Shown one piece after another: positions 40,664 to 49,991 of a DNA stretch of 50,591 nt; position 1 is the first letter of the stretch, and each line of letters opens with the position of its first letter. The stretch covers positions 1 to 50,591 of the forward strand of contig JAGCNN010000255.1 of assembly GCA_017645925.1 (NCBI GenBank), written 5' to 3'. The notes under the pieces are model-generated. The model was not told where the DNA came from, made no database searches, and saw only the letters and a list, made by a program, of their open reading frames with translations. The stretch is from Bacteroidales bacterium. GTDB lineage: Bacteria; Bacteroidota; Bacteroidia; Bacteroidales; ML635J-15. The translations under genes were made by a program, and so were the position numbers.

Positions 40664-43600
40664 TTATTTCCAATTTCTTCATCAATCTGCCACCAGCACA
40701 ATCTACGATAACAACATACAATCCTGCCTGCATTCCTTCCAACGGCAATGAAACCCTGTCGGAATCGGCATTCATCTCCAGAACCTTACGGCCAAGCACA
40801 TCGTACAATGCAACCAATTTCATGCCTGCACAAGCAACCTCCACCCTATCCGATGCGGGATTAGGATAAATTTCCAACTGCGACAAAACCTCATCGGCAA
40901 CACCAGTAAGGCAATATGTTTCCGACCTGACATCACCGTCATTGCAATGGGCAACAACCTCGAAACAGTCGCCTGCCGAATACGAACCAGCAAGCTCGTA
41001 TGTATTATTATCTGTATCGGCAAGCAAAACACCGTTTTTATACAAACTGTAAGTTTCTGCATTTCCAGTCCATGTCAAATTTGGGGATTCAGAACCAATA
41101 CCTACGAACGAAATCTGCGGAACTACGCATCCACCAACCTCAATTCTAATATCATCAATACCTATTCCGAAACCATAGTTGAGGTCGGCATAGAAGGCAA
41201 TATAGTAGTTTTGCGACAAATTTGGAAGCTCAATTTCCGCAGACGACCACGATTCGTATGCCCTATCATACCTAGTTAGCAACTGCCACTCGCCTGCATC
41301 GGTATTCTTATAGTACACCGACAAAACATCGTTGTCGCCATCCCATTCCTTCTGCACATGGCGGAACGACAAGGTTGCCGAAACTCCTTCCTCAAAAGCA
41401 AATTTTGCCGACTCAAGCATATTAGACATATCAGTCCACGAATAATTCTTTATAAACAAGAACTTATCGCCGTTCTGCGAAATATAATCGTATGGGTCGG
41501 ACTCTACAACATTCCACAATTCAGCAGTCTCTATGTTTGGAACCTGCGACCAGCACTCGGGAATCTCACCGCTTGCAAAATCCTCGACAAACGGGAAATC
41601 GCGAATTGCAGCATTGCACGACCAGAACCTAATATAAGCCGTATCAACGACCGCCATATTTGTATTTGCCATTTGCACTACAACAGGAATCACATCGCCA
41701 TACTGCACATCGGCATCGGCATACATCGGAAATTCGCGTGTAATGATAGCATCGCGGCTGACATTTCCGTAAAACCTAGTAAAGTCATCGATGTGCAAAT
41801 GTTCATTCGTACTTATCAAAGCCACCTCAACTGGTTCTGTAAGAGTACCGCTGTTTGTAACACTTACCGACAACGAGAAGTTTCCATCGGGCATAGCATC
41901 GCCTACAACCGAATAGCTTTGCATCTCGATTTTGCCCCTTATGACAGACACTTCCAAATATGCCACATAAGCCTCGTTGTTTACAGTATCGTCAATTGTA
42001 AGCGTAAAAGGCAGCTCATAACCATCATCAAGAGTGCGCGATGGCAAAAACGAAAATACAGGTCCTAACTCAACAGTCTCGCCCACTACAATCGGAGAAC
42101 AAGAAGCTGAATTTTCAAGTATTTCCACATTCGAATCACTGCTACTCAAAGCCATAGGCAGCCAAGCATCGGAATTGACCTGTCCTACATTCTTCAACTG
42201 CAATGTCAGCGAATAGCCACTCATCATATCTTCGAGAGCGTAAGGCACCACATCGGGCGAATATCCGACAAGCGAAATATACGCACCTTCGGGAGCAACT
42301 ACAGGAATATACTCGATATGAGGAAAGCGTTGCTGGCGTGTAACCACAAGCAGAACGCTATCGGAAGTAGCAGTTGCAACAAGCGGAACATTCACCATCC
42401 CATTTGTACCGACAAGACCAGTACCTATTATAGTATTGCCATCGGTAAGCGCCACATACGAACCGGGGTTGGCGGAAACCAAGAAGGAAGAACTGCCGTT
42501 AACAATGTTAGCCTCGTGAGAAACAACATTGGCACTCGGAATCGAATAATAAGGCATAACCGAGCCATCGCCAAGCACATTGTAGGCTTCCCAGTAATAT
42601 TTCACCATACCGCCAGAATTTGTAACGGCAAGATTTCCGGCATACATTATCGACGAAACGGTATTGAACATATCTTCGTTAAACATCATATCGAATGCAC
42701 CAGTCTCCGTTTCCGACAACTGCGGGGTACGCCCAAACACGCTCGTTGCGCCCAATGCCCAGTAGTAGTCAGGCCCCCAGTAAGTCACCGGCGACGAACC
42801 GATGTAGGCAAAAGCGCCCTTCTTCTGGCTACGAATCATCTTCTCGCCATAGCATGGTTCCGAATAGCCGAACTTTCCGCTAAGGCAGCAGTTGCCGATT
42901 GCGAGGAAATACTTGTCGGCATTTGTAAGACCGTCAATGTCATCGTTTGTGAAACGAGGTCCGCACCACTCGGTCTCGCCACCGTGGGCAGTGTAATGTG
43001 CATAGCCAACGCCAGTGCTGAGGTTGTCGTAGCAACCATCGTATGAATCAAGATATGCATATACATTATTATATCCATGAGCTGCATTGAAATAGTTCTG
43101 CGTAGCATAGTTTATGGTAGGCTGTCCGATGTAAGTATTATTGGAGTCGTCGGAACCGGCAATAAGCAAGGCATTGCCAAGGTACGACGGGTCGGGCATA
43201 GTGTATTTTTCGTACATAAGCGTCTTTCCAACGACAATGTTCAGTTCATCAGGCGATGCCACCGAAATACGGCTACAGTACATATCGGGGAAATAGTCGC
43301 CATCGACCGAAGCATAGTAGAGGTCGGTCTGCTGCTCGCTAGCTTCGCCAACAGCACTTGCGGGAATCCTATCGACATCGCCGACAAGCACCAGGAAAAC
43401 AGGAGCGTTGCCAGCCTCTGCCCCTTGCGCATAGCGTGCCGACACCCAACTGCTTATATTTTCGGATGTAGCACTAGCACTGCCAACATAGTCAACATCG
43501 ACGTAGAACCCTTTCTGGGTTTTCCACTCAAGCCAAGGCTGAAGCTGCTCTGTAAAATCCTCGTGCGCAACTACCAGCATCTTCACTGGAGTATGGTAAA

Positions 43601-44297
43601 GATCAGCATACGAATCAAAAATATCCTTGTTGACAAGCGAAGAATACGTGGAAGCGAAGAACGGCGAATATCCGCTACGGATTTCCCTCTCGGTCTTGGC
43701 ATAGTCAACCGACTCGAACACAACTTCCAATTCAATATCGTTGTAAACATAGAGAATGTTTGTTACCGGATTGTACGACAGCGGAGAAACGCAGAGTTCG
43801 CCTAATTGTACGCCGCGCATTGTTCCAACCGGAGAAATCCAAGCCAAACCATTTTCGCCGCCGATGAATGCATCGGTTTCGTAGGCTTTGGCATTGTAGT
43901 CAAACTGCGGATTTTTCTCCGACTTGCTTATCGGATGCTGCTGCGGAACTATATTCTTGCCATACTGCGACAAGTCGAACTCGCGAAGTGTGAACTTCTT
44001 TACAACAACCTTGTAGTTGCCGCATTGAGGAATAGCCATAGGCTTACGCATTACAGGCAGGGAGGGGAAGCCGATTTTTCCAGACGGATAAGTCCCGTCA
44101 AGCGAAACCGACAGGAAATCACCAGCATTTGACATATTCAACTTGTCGTAGGAAAGCCTGATTTCAAATCCCGACATAGATACATTTTCAATGGAAAATT
44201 CGTGCTTGGATCCAAGATTCAAACCATCAGAACCATCATTTGCAAGCATCACAAAAGACAATGCAATGCCTATCAGAAGAAAAGCAAATCGTTTCAT
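40659..44297 (-). CDS. Gingipain-like C25 cysteine protease with adhesin domain and type A sorting signal
   Basis: A 1212-aa secreted protease (signal peptide MKRFAFLLIGIALSFVMLA; I use the ATG at 44297). An N-terminal propeptide (about residues 20-225) precedes a peptidase C25 domain beginning VKMLVVAHEDFTEQLQPWLEWK. The dyad is His in YTAHGGETEW (about residue 438) and Cys in GNCCLSGKF (about 471); their spacing of 33 equals that of Rgp gingipain (His211/Cys244). Beta-sandwich domains follow, then a cleaved-adhesin-like domain (FVEDFASGEIPECWSQVPN ... GFGIGIDDIRIEVGG, about 900-1060) of the kind in gingipain haemagglutinin regions. The end is a T9SS type A sorting domain (LEIYPNPASDRVEVACAGMK ... 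VALYDVLGRKVLEMNAD). Asp-containing specificity residues cannot be read, so Arg or Lys preference is unknown. Exported by T9SS; needs PorU-type processing. Confidence 0.9.
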   Translation of the reverse strand: MKRFAFLLIGIALSFVMLANDGSDGLNLGSKHEFSIENVSMSGFEIRLSYDKLNMSNAGDFLSVSLDGTYPSGKIGFPSLPVMRKPMAIPQCGNYKVVVKKFTLREFDLSQYGKNIVPQQHPISKSEKNPQFDYNAKAYETDAFIGGENGLAWISPVGTMRGVQLGELCVSPLSYNPVTNILYVYNDIELEVVFESVDYAKTEREIRSGYSPFFASTYSSLVNKDIFDSYADLYHTPVKMLVVAHEDFTEQLQPWLEWKTQKGFYVDVDYVGSASATSENISSWVSARYAQGAEAGNAPVFLVLVGDVDRIPASAVGEASEQQTDLYYASVDGDYFPDMYCSRISVASPDELNIVVGKTLMYEKYTMPDPSYLGNALLIAGSDDSNNTYIGQPTINYATQNYFNAAHGYNNVYAYLDSYDGCYDNLSTGVGYAHYTAHGGETEWCGPRFTNDDIDGLTNADKYFLAIGNCCLSGKFGYSEPCYGEKMIRSQKKGAFAYIGSSPVTYWGPDYYWALGATSVFGRTPQLSETETGAFDMMFNEDMFNTVSSIMYAGNLAVTNSGGMVKYYWEAYNVLGDGSVMPYYSIPSANVVSHEANIVNGSSSFLVSANPGSYVALTDGNTIIGTGLVGTNGMVNVPLVATATSDSVLLVVTRQQRFPHIEYIPVVAPEGAYISLVGYSPDVVPYALEDMMSGYSLTLQLKNVGQVNSDAWLPMALSSSDSNVEILENSASCSPIVVGETVELGPVFSFLPSRTLDDGYELPFTLTIDDTVNNEAYVAYLEVSVIRGKIEMQSYSVVGDAMPDGNFSLSVSVTNSGTLTEPVEVALISTNEHLHIDDFTRFYGNVSRDAIITREFPMYADADVQYGDVIPVVVQMANTNMAVVDTAYIRFWSCNAAIRDFPFVEDFASGEIPECWSQVPNIETAELWNVVESDPYDYISQNGDKFLFIKNYSWTDMSNMLESAKFAFEEGVSATLSFRHVQKEWDGDNDVLSVYYKNTDAGEWQLLTRYDRAYESWSSAEIELPNLSQNYYIAFYADLNYGFGIGIDDIRIEVGGCVVPQISFVGIGSESPNLTWTGNAETYSLYKNGVLLADTDNNTYELAGSYSAGDCFEVVAHCNDGDVRSETYCLTGVADEVLSQLEIYPNPASDRVEVACAGMKLVALYDVLGRKVLEMNADSDRVSLPLEGMQAGLYVVIVDCAGGRLMKKLEIM

Positions 44298-44328
44298 AAA
44301 CAATAATTTTATGCAAAATTAAAAAAAG

Positions 44329-44361
44329 TTGCAGAAACAATTAAAAAAAAATGTAGTTTTG
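44329..44361 (+). promoter_or_regulatory. Candidate promoter for the TPR - PorE-like operon
   Basis: TAGTTTTG (44354-44361) fits TAnnTTTG; a TTG at 44329-44331 lies 22 nt upstream. It is 59 nt before the ATG at 44421. A minus-strand TAATTTTG (44321-44314) would serve the divergent protease gene, so the intergenic region seems to hold back-to-back promoters. Confidence 0.4.
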
Positions 44362-44420
44362 CAATTTGCATATTTTATGCGTAGGTGTTTTTTAATTTAT
44401 TACAAATAAGGTAATTAAAA

Positions 44421-45548
44421 ATGAAGAAACTTTTAGTTTTTAGTCTGTTTGCCACACTTTTCATTGGAGTATCCTATTCGCAGGAAATTAAGGACAGCAG
44501 CCAATACGATTCTGGAATGGACCAGATTATCGTTCCGACACAAATCCTGACCAGCCCGACAGACGGAGACACTATCAACACACTCGTTACAGCCGAAGGT
44601 CAGGAAGCCAACATTGCCTACAACAGTGGCGTATTATTATGCAACGAAGGAAGTTTTAGCGAAGCAATAGGAGAATTCTCCAGAGCCATAGGCATAAACC
44701 CCGAACTAGCTCAGGCCTACTACGGACGTGGAACCTGCTACGTACAACAGAAAAAATACACCGAGGCAATAGCCGACCTTACGCAATATACCTCGCGCAA
44801 AAGAGACAGCTATGCCACATACCTGATTGGCTACTGCTACTTCCACAAATCGGACATGGAAAATGCAACAAAGGCGTTCCAGAACGCTATCGAACAGGGA
44901 TGTGCCAATGCCGACCTGTTCTACCACCTTGGTGTAATAAACTTCAATGACGCCAAGTACGACAAGGCTATAGAATATTACACAAAAGCCATCGACATCG
45001 ACAACAAACACGCATTCTCGTACAACGACAGAGGCTCATCTTACAGAATGCAAGGCAAGTACGACAAGGCTATCACCGACTATCGTAGGGCAGCGGAACT
45101 GAACACAAAGATGGATATTTTCAAGGCAAATCTCGGCAGCGCATATAGGCTCAACAAAGACTACGAGAATGCAGTAGCAACATACGACATGGTTCTGCAA
45201 GAAAATCCTAAGAACTATATCACACTCAACAACAAGGGCATAGCTCTCTACGAAATGAAAGACTACGACAATGCCATTGAAATGTTCAACGAATGTCTCA
45301 CGCAAAACAAAGATTATGCATACGCATACAACAATCTGGGTCTTTGCTATTACAGGAAAAAAGAATACAACCTTGCAATTGAAGCTTTCACAAAAGCAAT
45401 AGTCTTAAATCCAAAATACGGCGAAGCATACGTTAACCGTGGCGCCGCAAAGGAAATGATAAGAGACGCAGCAGGTGCTTGCAACGACTGGAACGCTGCC
45501 AAAGCATTAGGTATCGATGTAAACACTTCCGAATCATTTTGCGACTGA
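44421..45548 (+). CDS. Secreted TPR-repeat protein
   Basis: A 375-aa protein with signal peptide (MKKLLVFSLFATLFIGVSYS) followed, after a Thr/Asp-rich linker, by about eight or nine tetratricopeptide repeats (residues about 65-360). Typical units are AIGEFSRAIGINPELAQAYY, AIEYYTKAIDIDNKHAFSYN and AIEAFTKAIVLNPKYGEAYV. TPR superhelices are protein-binding scaffolds, here presumably in the periplasm. It precedes the PorE-like gene by 31 nt on the same strand, so the two are probably one operon and may act together. No lipobox is seen. Confidence 0.88.
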   Translation: MKKLLVFSLFATLFIGVSYSQEIKDSSQYDSGMDQIIVPTQILTSPTDGDTINTLVTAEGQEANIAYNSGVLLCNEGSFSEAIGEFSRAIGINPELAQAYYGRGTCYVQQKKYTEAIADLTQYTSRKRDSYATYLIGYCYFHKSDMENATKAFQNAIEQGCANADLFYHLGVINFNDAKYDKAIEYYTKAIDIDNKHAFSYNDRGSSYRMQGKYDKAITDYRRAAELNTKMDIFKANLGSAYRLNKDYENAVATYDMVLQENPKNYITLNNKGIALYEMKDYDNAIEMFNECLTQNKDYAYAYNNLGLCYYRKKEYNLAIEAFTKAIVLNPKYGEAYVNRGAAKEMIRDAAGACNDWNAAKALGIDVNTSESFCD

Positions 45549-45579
45549 AAGTAATAAACCTCTATAAAACAAACAGAAG

Positions 45580-47691
45580 ATGAAAAGGACTTTTATAAAT
45601 ATATTAACTGCAACATTGGCACTTCTACTTGTTGCCAGCATTTCATACTCGCAGATAAACATCGAAATAAACAAATCCGAATTTAAAACCGCCGAGAAAA
45701 ACGGCTATAAGGAAGCTCTGACCTCAATCCGTATTGGAGACGAATACTTTGCAAGCAACTCGGTGGGCGGATACAGCAAAGCTCTGGACGAATACCTTTC
45801 TGCAAGCACGTACAATAACAACAACGCCGAACTGAACTACAAAATCGGAATATGCTACATATATTCTACACAAAAGAACAAGGCTATATCCTATCTGGAA
45901 AAGGCATATAAGCTCAACAAGGAAGTGTGCTTCGACATAAAATATTTAATCGGACGTGCTTACCAAATTACAAACCGCTTCGAAGAAGCAATAAAGCACT
46001 ATACAGACTTCAAGAATACCGACTACGAAGCACAAGCCAAAAAACTGAAAATAGACAAGAACAAATACGATGTTGATGCAAGGATTAGCGAATGTAGAAA
46101 CGCCGAAAAATTCAACGAAACTCCAACTAGAGTTTTTATTGACAACCTTGGGGCAAACATCAACTCGCGCTACGCCGACTATGGTCCAGTTATCTCTACC
46201 GATGAATCGATGATGATATTCACATCGCGCCGCGAAGGTTCCACCGGTGGTGAAATGGACTACGACAACCAATATTTTGAAGACCTGTACATTTCATACA
46301 ACGAAGGCGACAACAAATGGGCTCCCGCTATGAACATGAAGTCAATCAACACCGATAACCACGATGCTTCGGTAGGTCTGTCGCCCGATGGCTCTATCCT
46401 ATATACTTTCAACGGTACCCCGGACGGCAACCTCTACGAAAGTAAACTGAAAGGTGAAAACTGGAGTAAACCAAAGGCTCTCGGCAAAACCATTAATACC
46501 AAATACCACGAAACCTCAATATCAATTTCGTCAGATGGAAAAACCCTTTACTTTGTCAGCGAAAGGCCGAAAGACGAATTTGGAACACCATCAAAAGGTG
46601 GAAAGGATATTTTCGTCAGCGAAAAAACAACAAAGGGCGAATGGGGTCCTGCAAGAAACATAGGTGCTCCTATTAATACCGAATTTGACGAAGAAGGTAT
46701 TTTCATTCACCCCGACAACAGAACAATGTATTTCAGTTCGAAAAGAGAAGGCACAATAGGAGGCTACGATATATTCTACAGCGAACTCGATGACGATGGC
46801 AACTGGAGCGAACCCGTAAACATGGGTATTCCTATCAATACACCTGAAGACGATGTATTTTTCATCGTTACCGGTAACGGCCGCTACGCATACATTTCAA
46901 GCGACAGGGAAGGCAGCATAGGCATGCAGGACATCTGGAGAATAACATTCCTCGCTCCCGAAAAACCAATGCTCACAGGTACAGAAGACAACCTAATAGC
47001 TTGCTCCAACTCTTCAATACAGACAATTGTAAAGCAAGAAATTGTAGAGGTAAAGAAAGTCAGACTTACAATTATGAAAGGTACTATCACCGATGCCGAA
47101 ACAGGAGATCCTCTCGAATCGTCAATCGAAATAGTTGACCTCGAAAAGGACGAGATTTATGCAACATTATCATCAAACGCCTCAACTGGAAAATACCTGA
47201 TTAGCTTGCCATCTGGAAAGAACTACGGTATCACAGCAAGAACCGAAGGCTACCTGTTCCACAGTGAAAACGTAAACGTACCGGCAACATCATCGTATCA
47301 GGAAATCATAAAGGACATAAAGCTTAAGGCTATCAATGTTGGTGCTACAATAATCTTGTCAAACATCTTCTTCGACTTCAACAAATATACCCTGCGAGAC
47401 ATATCCAAGGCAGAACTTGACAACCTTGTAAGACTTCTTACTGTTGATTACCCGAAGATGGTAATTGAAATCGGAGGTCATACCGATAATGTCGGCTCGC
47501 TTGAATCCAACACCAGACTTTCGGCAAACAGAGCAAAAGCCGTTGTTGACTACCTGATTTCACACGGTGTAGAAAAAGAACGCCTGTCGTATAAGGGATA
47601 TGCTTACCAGCAGCCTATCGACACCAACGATACCGAAGAAGGCCGTCAAAAGAACAGACGTGTTGAATTCAAAGTTATCAGCTTAAAGTAA
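45580..47691 (+). CDS. PorE-like protein: TPR, PD40 propeller, carboxypeptidase-regulatory domain, OmpA domain
   Basis: A 703-aa envelope protein with signal peptide (MKRTFINILTATLALLLVAS). Order of domains: TPR-like helices (about residues 40-165), a beta-propeller of PD40/WD-like repeats (about 195-457, with PVISTDESMMIFTSRRE, SVGLSPDGSILYTF, SISISSDGKTLYFVSERPK and GIFIHPDNRTMYFSSKREG), a carboxypeptidase-regulatory-like domain (about 497-585), and an OmpA domain (about 588-703). The last has the peptidoglycan-binding signature GHTDNVGSLESNTRLSANRA ... NRRVEF. This architecture matches PorE of Porphyromonas gingivalis, which links the T9SS to peptidoglycan; unlike PorE I see no lipobox. 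Other OmpA/PD40 proteins with the same plan occur beside SprF-type genes, so the exact role is inference. A terminator follows. Confidence 0.87.
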   Translation: MKRTFINILTATLALLLVASISYSQINIEINKSEFKTAEKNGYKEALTSIRIGDEYFASNSVGGYSKALDEYLSASTYNNNNAELNYKIGICYIYSTQKNKAISYLEKAYKLNKEVCFDIKYLIGRAYQITNRFEEAIKHYTDFKNTDYEAQAKKLKIDKNKYDVDARISECRNAEKFNETPTRVFIDNLGANINSRYADYGPVISTDESMMIFTSRREGSTGGEMDYDNQYFEDLYISYNEGDNKWAPAMNMKSINTDNHDASVGLSPDGSILYTFNGTPDGNLYESKLKGENWSKPKALGKTINTKYHETSISISSDGKTLYFVSERPKDEFGTPSKGGKDIFVSEKTTKGEWGPARNIGAPINTEFDEEGIFIHPDNRTMYFSSKREGTIGGYDIFYSELDDDGNWSEPVNMGIPINTPEDDVFFIVTGNGRYAYISSDREGSIGMQDIWRITFLAPEKPMLTGTEDNLIACSNSSIQTIVKQEIVEVKKVRLTIMKGTITDAETGDPLESSIEIVDLEKDEIYATLSSNASTGKYLISLPSGKNYGITARTEGYLFHSENVNVPATSSYQEIIKDIKLKAINVGATIILSNIFFDFNKYTLRDISKAELDNLVRLLTVDYPKMVIEIGGHTDNVGSLESNTRLSANRAKAVVDYLISHGVEKERLSYKGYAYQQPIDTNDTEEGRQKNRRVEFKVISLK

Positions 47692-47711
47692 TATAAACCC
47701 TTTATAATGAA

Positions 47712-47739
47712 ATCCCATAGTCCCACTATGGGATTTTTT
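47712..47739 (+). terminator. Terminator after the PorE-like gene, 12 nt before aroB
   Basis: A perfect 9-bp stem ATCCCATAG / CTATGGGAT with 5-nt loop TCCCA and T6. It lies 20 nt after the PorE-like stop and only 12 nt before the aroB ATG at 47752. Confidence 0.8.
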
Positions 47740-47751
47740 CATAACCCGACC

Positions 47752-48771
47752 ATGCAGAAAAAAGAATACAGCACTTCCAGAAGCACAAGTACTGCAATAT
47801 ATATCAACCACGACTACAAACTATATAAGGAACTCGTTGCAAACAAAAAACTCGCGGTCATCAGCAGCCAAAATTTAATCAAAAGCTACCCCGAAATATC
47901 AAACGAGAAAAACCTTATCGTAATCGATGACACCGAGCGCAACAAAAACCTGAAGTCGGTTGAAAAAATCATAGAACAACTGCTTGAATTGGGAATCGAC
48001 AGGTCATCATATATAATAGGTATAGGTGGTGGCATAGTCTGCGACATAACAGGTTTCGTTGCCCACATATTTATGCGCGGTGTCAGATTCGGACTTATAC
48101 CGACTACCCTGCTTGCCATGTCGGACGCAGCCATCGGCGGGAAAAATGGGGTAAACTTCCGCGAAAGCAAAAATATGATTGGCAGTTTCGACAATCCCGA
48201 CTTCATTATTGCCGACAGCAAATTCGTACAGACACTGCCCGAATCACAGTACATGAGTGGTCTCGGAGAAATAATCAAGTACGCACTTATCGGCAACGAA
48301 AAAATATTCAGTCTGCTGAAAAACAATACTCGCGAAATTCTAAACAGGGACAGCACACTACTTGATGAAATTATTCGCGACGCAATTATTACCAAAACGG
48401 AAATCGTTGAAAAAGATCCGGACGACAAGTCTATCAGGCATATTCTTAACTTTGGTCACACAATTGGTCATAGCATCGAAATCATTGAAAACATTCCGCA
48501 TGGCATGGCAGTAGTAAAAGGTATTGTCGCAGCAACCGAAATTTCTGTAAAAATGCAAATGCTGGACAACAATATTGCCGAACAGATAAAGCAACTGATA
48601 GCATCATTCGGCTACGACATTTCGTACAGACTTGGAGAAAAGCACTTGCAGCTACTTTGCAACGACAAGAAAAAGGAAGATTCAGACATCCGTTTTGTTC
48701 TGCTTGAAGACATTGGCAGACCGATAATAAAGAAAATGCCCATCAACGAAATTATCAAGATGTTGATATGA
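47752..48771 (+). CDS. aroB: 3-Dehydroquinate synthase
   Basis: Second step of the shikimate pathway, converting DAHP to 3-dehydroquinate with NAD and a divalent metal. I use the ATG at 47752 (MQKKEYSTSRSTSTAIYINH). The frame is open from 47707, but that part encodes the terminator hairpin. The 339-aa protein carries GIGGGIVCDITGFVAHIFMR, RFGLIPTTLLAMSDAAIGGK, NGVNFRESKNMIGSF, GLGEIIKYALIG and RHILNFGHTIGHSIE, containing the metal-ligand Glu and His residues. It overlaps aroA by 4 nt (ATGA), so translation is coupled. The length is near that of other short Bacteroidota AroB proteins. Confidence 0.93.
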   Translation: MQKKEYSTSRSTSTAIYINHDYKLYKELVANKKLAVISSQNLIKSYPEISNEKNLIVIDDTERNKNLKSVEKIIEQLLELGIDRSSYIIGIGGGIVCDITGFVAHIFMRGVRFGLIPTTLLAMSDAAIGGKNGVNFRESKNMIGSFDNPDFIIADSKFVQTLPESQYMSGLGEIIKYALIGNEKIFSLLKNNTREILNRDSTLLDEIIRDAIITKTEIVEKDPDDKSIRHILNFGHTIGHSIEIIENIPHGMAVVKGIVAATEISVKMQMLDNNIAEQIKQLIASFGYDISYRLGEKHLQLLCNDKKKEDSDIRFVLLEDIGRPIIKKMPINEIIKMLI

Positions 48772-49991
48772 ATGTAGAACTCAGGAAATCGGAACTTTGC
48801 GGCGAGATTAAAATATGCCCATCAAAAAGCTACGAGCAAAGAGCATGGGCAATGTCAACTCTACCCGGACTGAACATCAAAATATATGGCAGAGGAAATT
48901 CCGCCGATGCAAATGCAAGCAAGAATATAGCGACCAAACTTAGGAACCAACGACGACGCGACAACGTGTTCGACTGCGGAGAATCGGCATTATGCGCACG
49001 AATGTTTCCTCCAATCATTGCTCTGCATACCGACACTTTCGTAATAGACGGACATGGCTCCCTGCTGAACCGAAACATTAGATACGACCTCGAATTCTAC
49101 GAACAAAATCTCGGGTGGAAAATTCATAATTACCAATTTCCGTTCATAATCAGCAACGCAAGAATTCTGCCTGGCAAGTACCACATCAACGGAAGCCACA
49201 CTTCGCAGGTCGTGTCCGGACTTATGCTCGCCCTTTCTGCATTGGACGACGACAGCTCTATTTCGGTATGGAATCCCAAAAGCGCAGGTTACATGTTCAT
49301 GACAGCAGGTCTCGCCGATGAAGCTGGTGCAAAGATAAGTGCCACCCGCTACGAAAGTTTTATGGATATAAAGATTTACGGAAACGCATCATTCCACAAA
49401 AAAAGCCTTACCATAGAAGGCGACTGGAGCAATGCCGCCTTCCTTATCGCGGCAGGATTGACGAATGGCAACATCAAAATTTCGGGACTTAAATATGAAT
49501 CACTGCAACCAGATAGGGCAATCATTGAAGCCTTGTATAGCTGCGGAGCAAAGTTCGACGTGAAAAGGAACAAACTTATAATTTACAAATCCAACATCCA
49601 CGGATTCGAATTTAATGCCGAACAATGTCCCGACCTTATTCCCCCACTCTGCGCAATGGCTCTCCATGCCGACAGCGAATGTAAGATTATAGGTGCAAAC
49701 AGACTTATCGGCAAGGAAAGCAATCGCCTCGAAACGATAATAGAGGAACTTGGAAAACTCGGAGTGTCGGTTACAACCGCCGACAATTGCCTTACAATAC
49801 AACCATGCAAAAAAATAAAGTCGGCAACTGTAAATGCACACAACGACCACAGGATAGCAATGATGCTTGCAACTATAGGATTGTCATCTGAATATATGAA
49901 AATTGAAGGTTGCGAATGTATCAACAAGTCCTACCCCGACTTTTTCCAGTCGCTCAAACAACTAGGCGCAAATGTTATGGTTTCCGATTAA
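48768..49991 (+). CDS. aroA: 3-Phosphoshikimate 1-carboxyvinyltransferase (EPSP synthase)
   Basis: Sixth shikimate-pathway step: transfers enolpyruvyl from PEP to shikimate 3-phosphate. The 407-aa protein is shorter than the usual 427 but has the family's landmarks: KICPSKSYEQRAWAMS (substrate Lys/Ser), CGESALCARMFPP (replacing the common GNAGTAMRPL), INGSHTSQVVSGLMLALSAL, EGDWSNAAFLIAAGL, RLIGKESNRLETIIEELGKL, and VNAHNDHRIAMMLATIGL. The C-terminal NKSYPDFFQSLKQLGA is also conserved. The GESALCAR form is characteristic of Bacteroidota AroA. It overlaps aroB by 4 nt. Sensitivity to inhibitors cannot be judged from this. Confidence 0.93.
   Translation: MNVELRKSELCGEIKICPSKSYEQRAWAMSTLPGLNIKIYGRGNSADANASKNIATKLRNQRRRDNVFDCGESALCARMFPPIIALHTDTFVIDGHGSLLNRNIRYDLEFYEQNLGWKIHNYQFPFIISNARILPGKYHINGSHTSQVVSGLMLALSALDDDSSISVWNPKSAGYMFMTAGLADEAGAKISATRYESFMDIKIYGNASFHKKSLTIEGDWSNAAFLIAAGLTNGNIKISGLKYESLQPDRAIIEALYSCGAKFDVKRNKLIIYKSNIHGFEFNAEQCPDLIPPLCAMALHADSECKIIGANRLIGKESNRLETIIEELGKLGVSVTTADNCLTIQPCKKIKSATVNAHNDHRIAMMLATIGLSSEYMKIEGCECINKSYPDFFQSLKQLGANVMVSD

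Noticed and set aside
47707..47751. N-terminal extension of AroB starting at 47707
   Set aside because: The extra codons encode the terminator hairpin; homology and the ATG at 47752 fit better.
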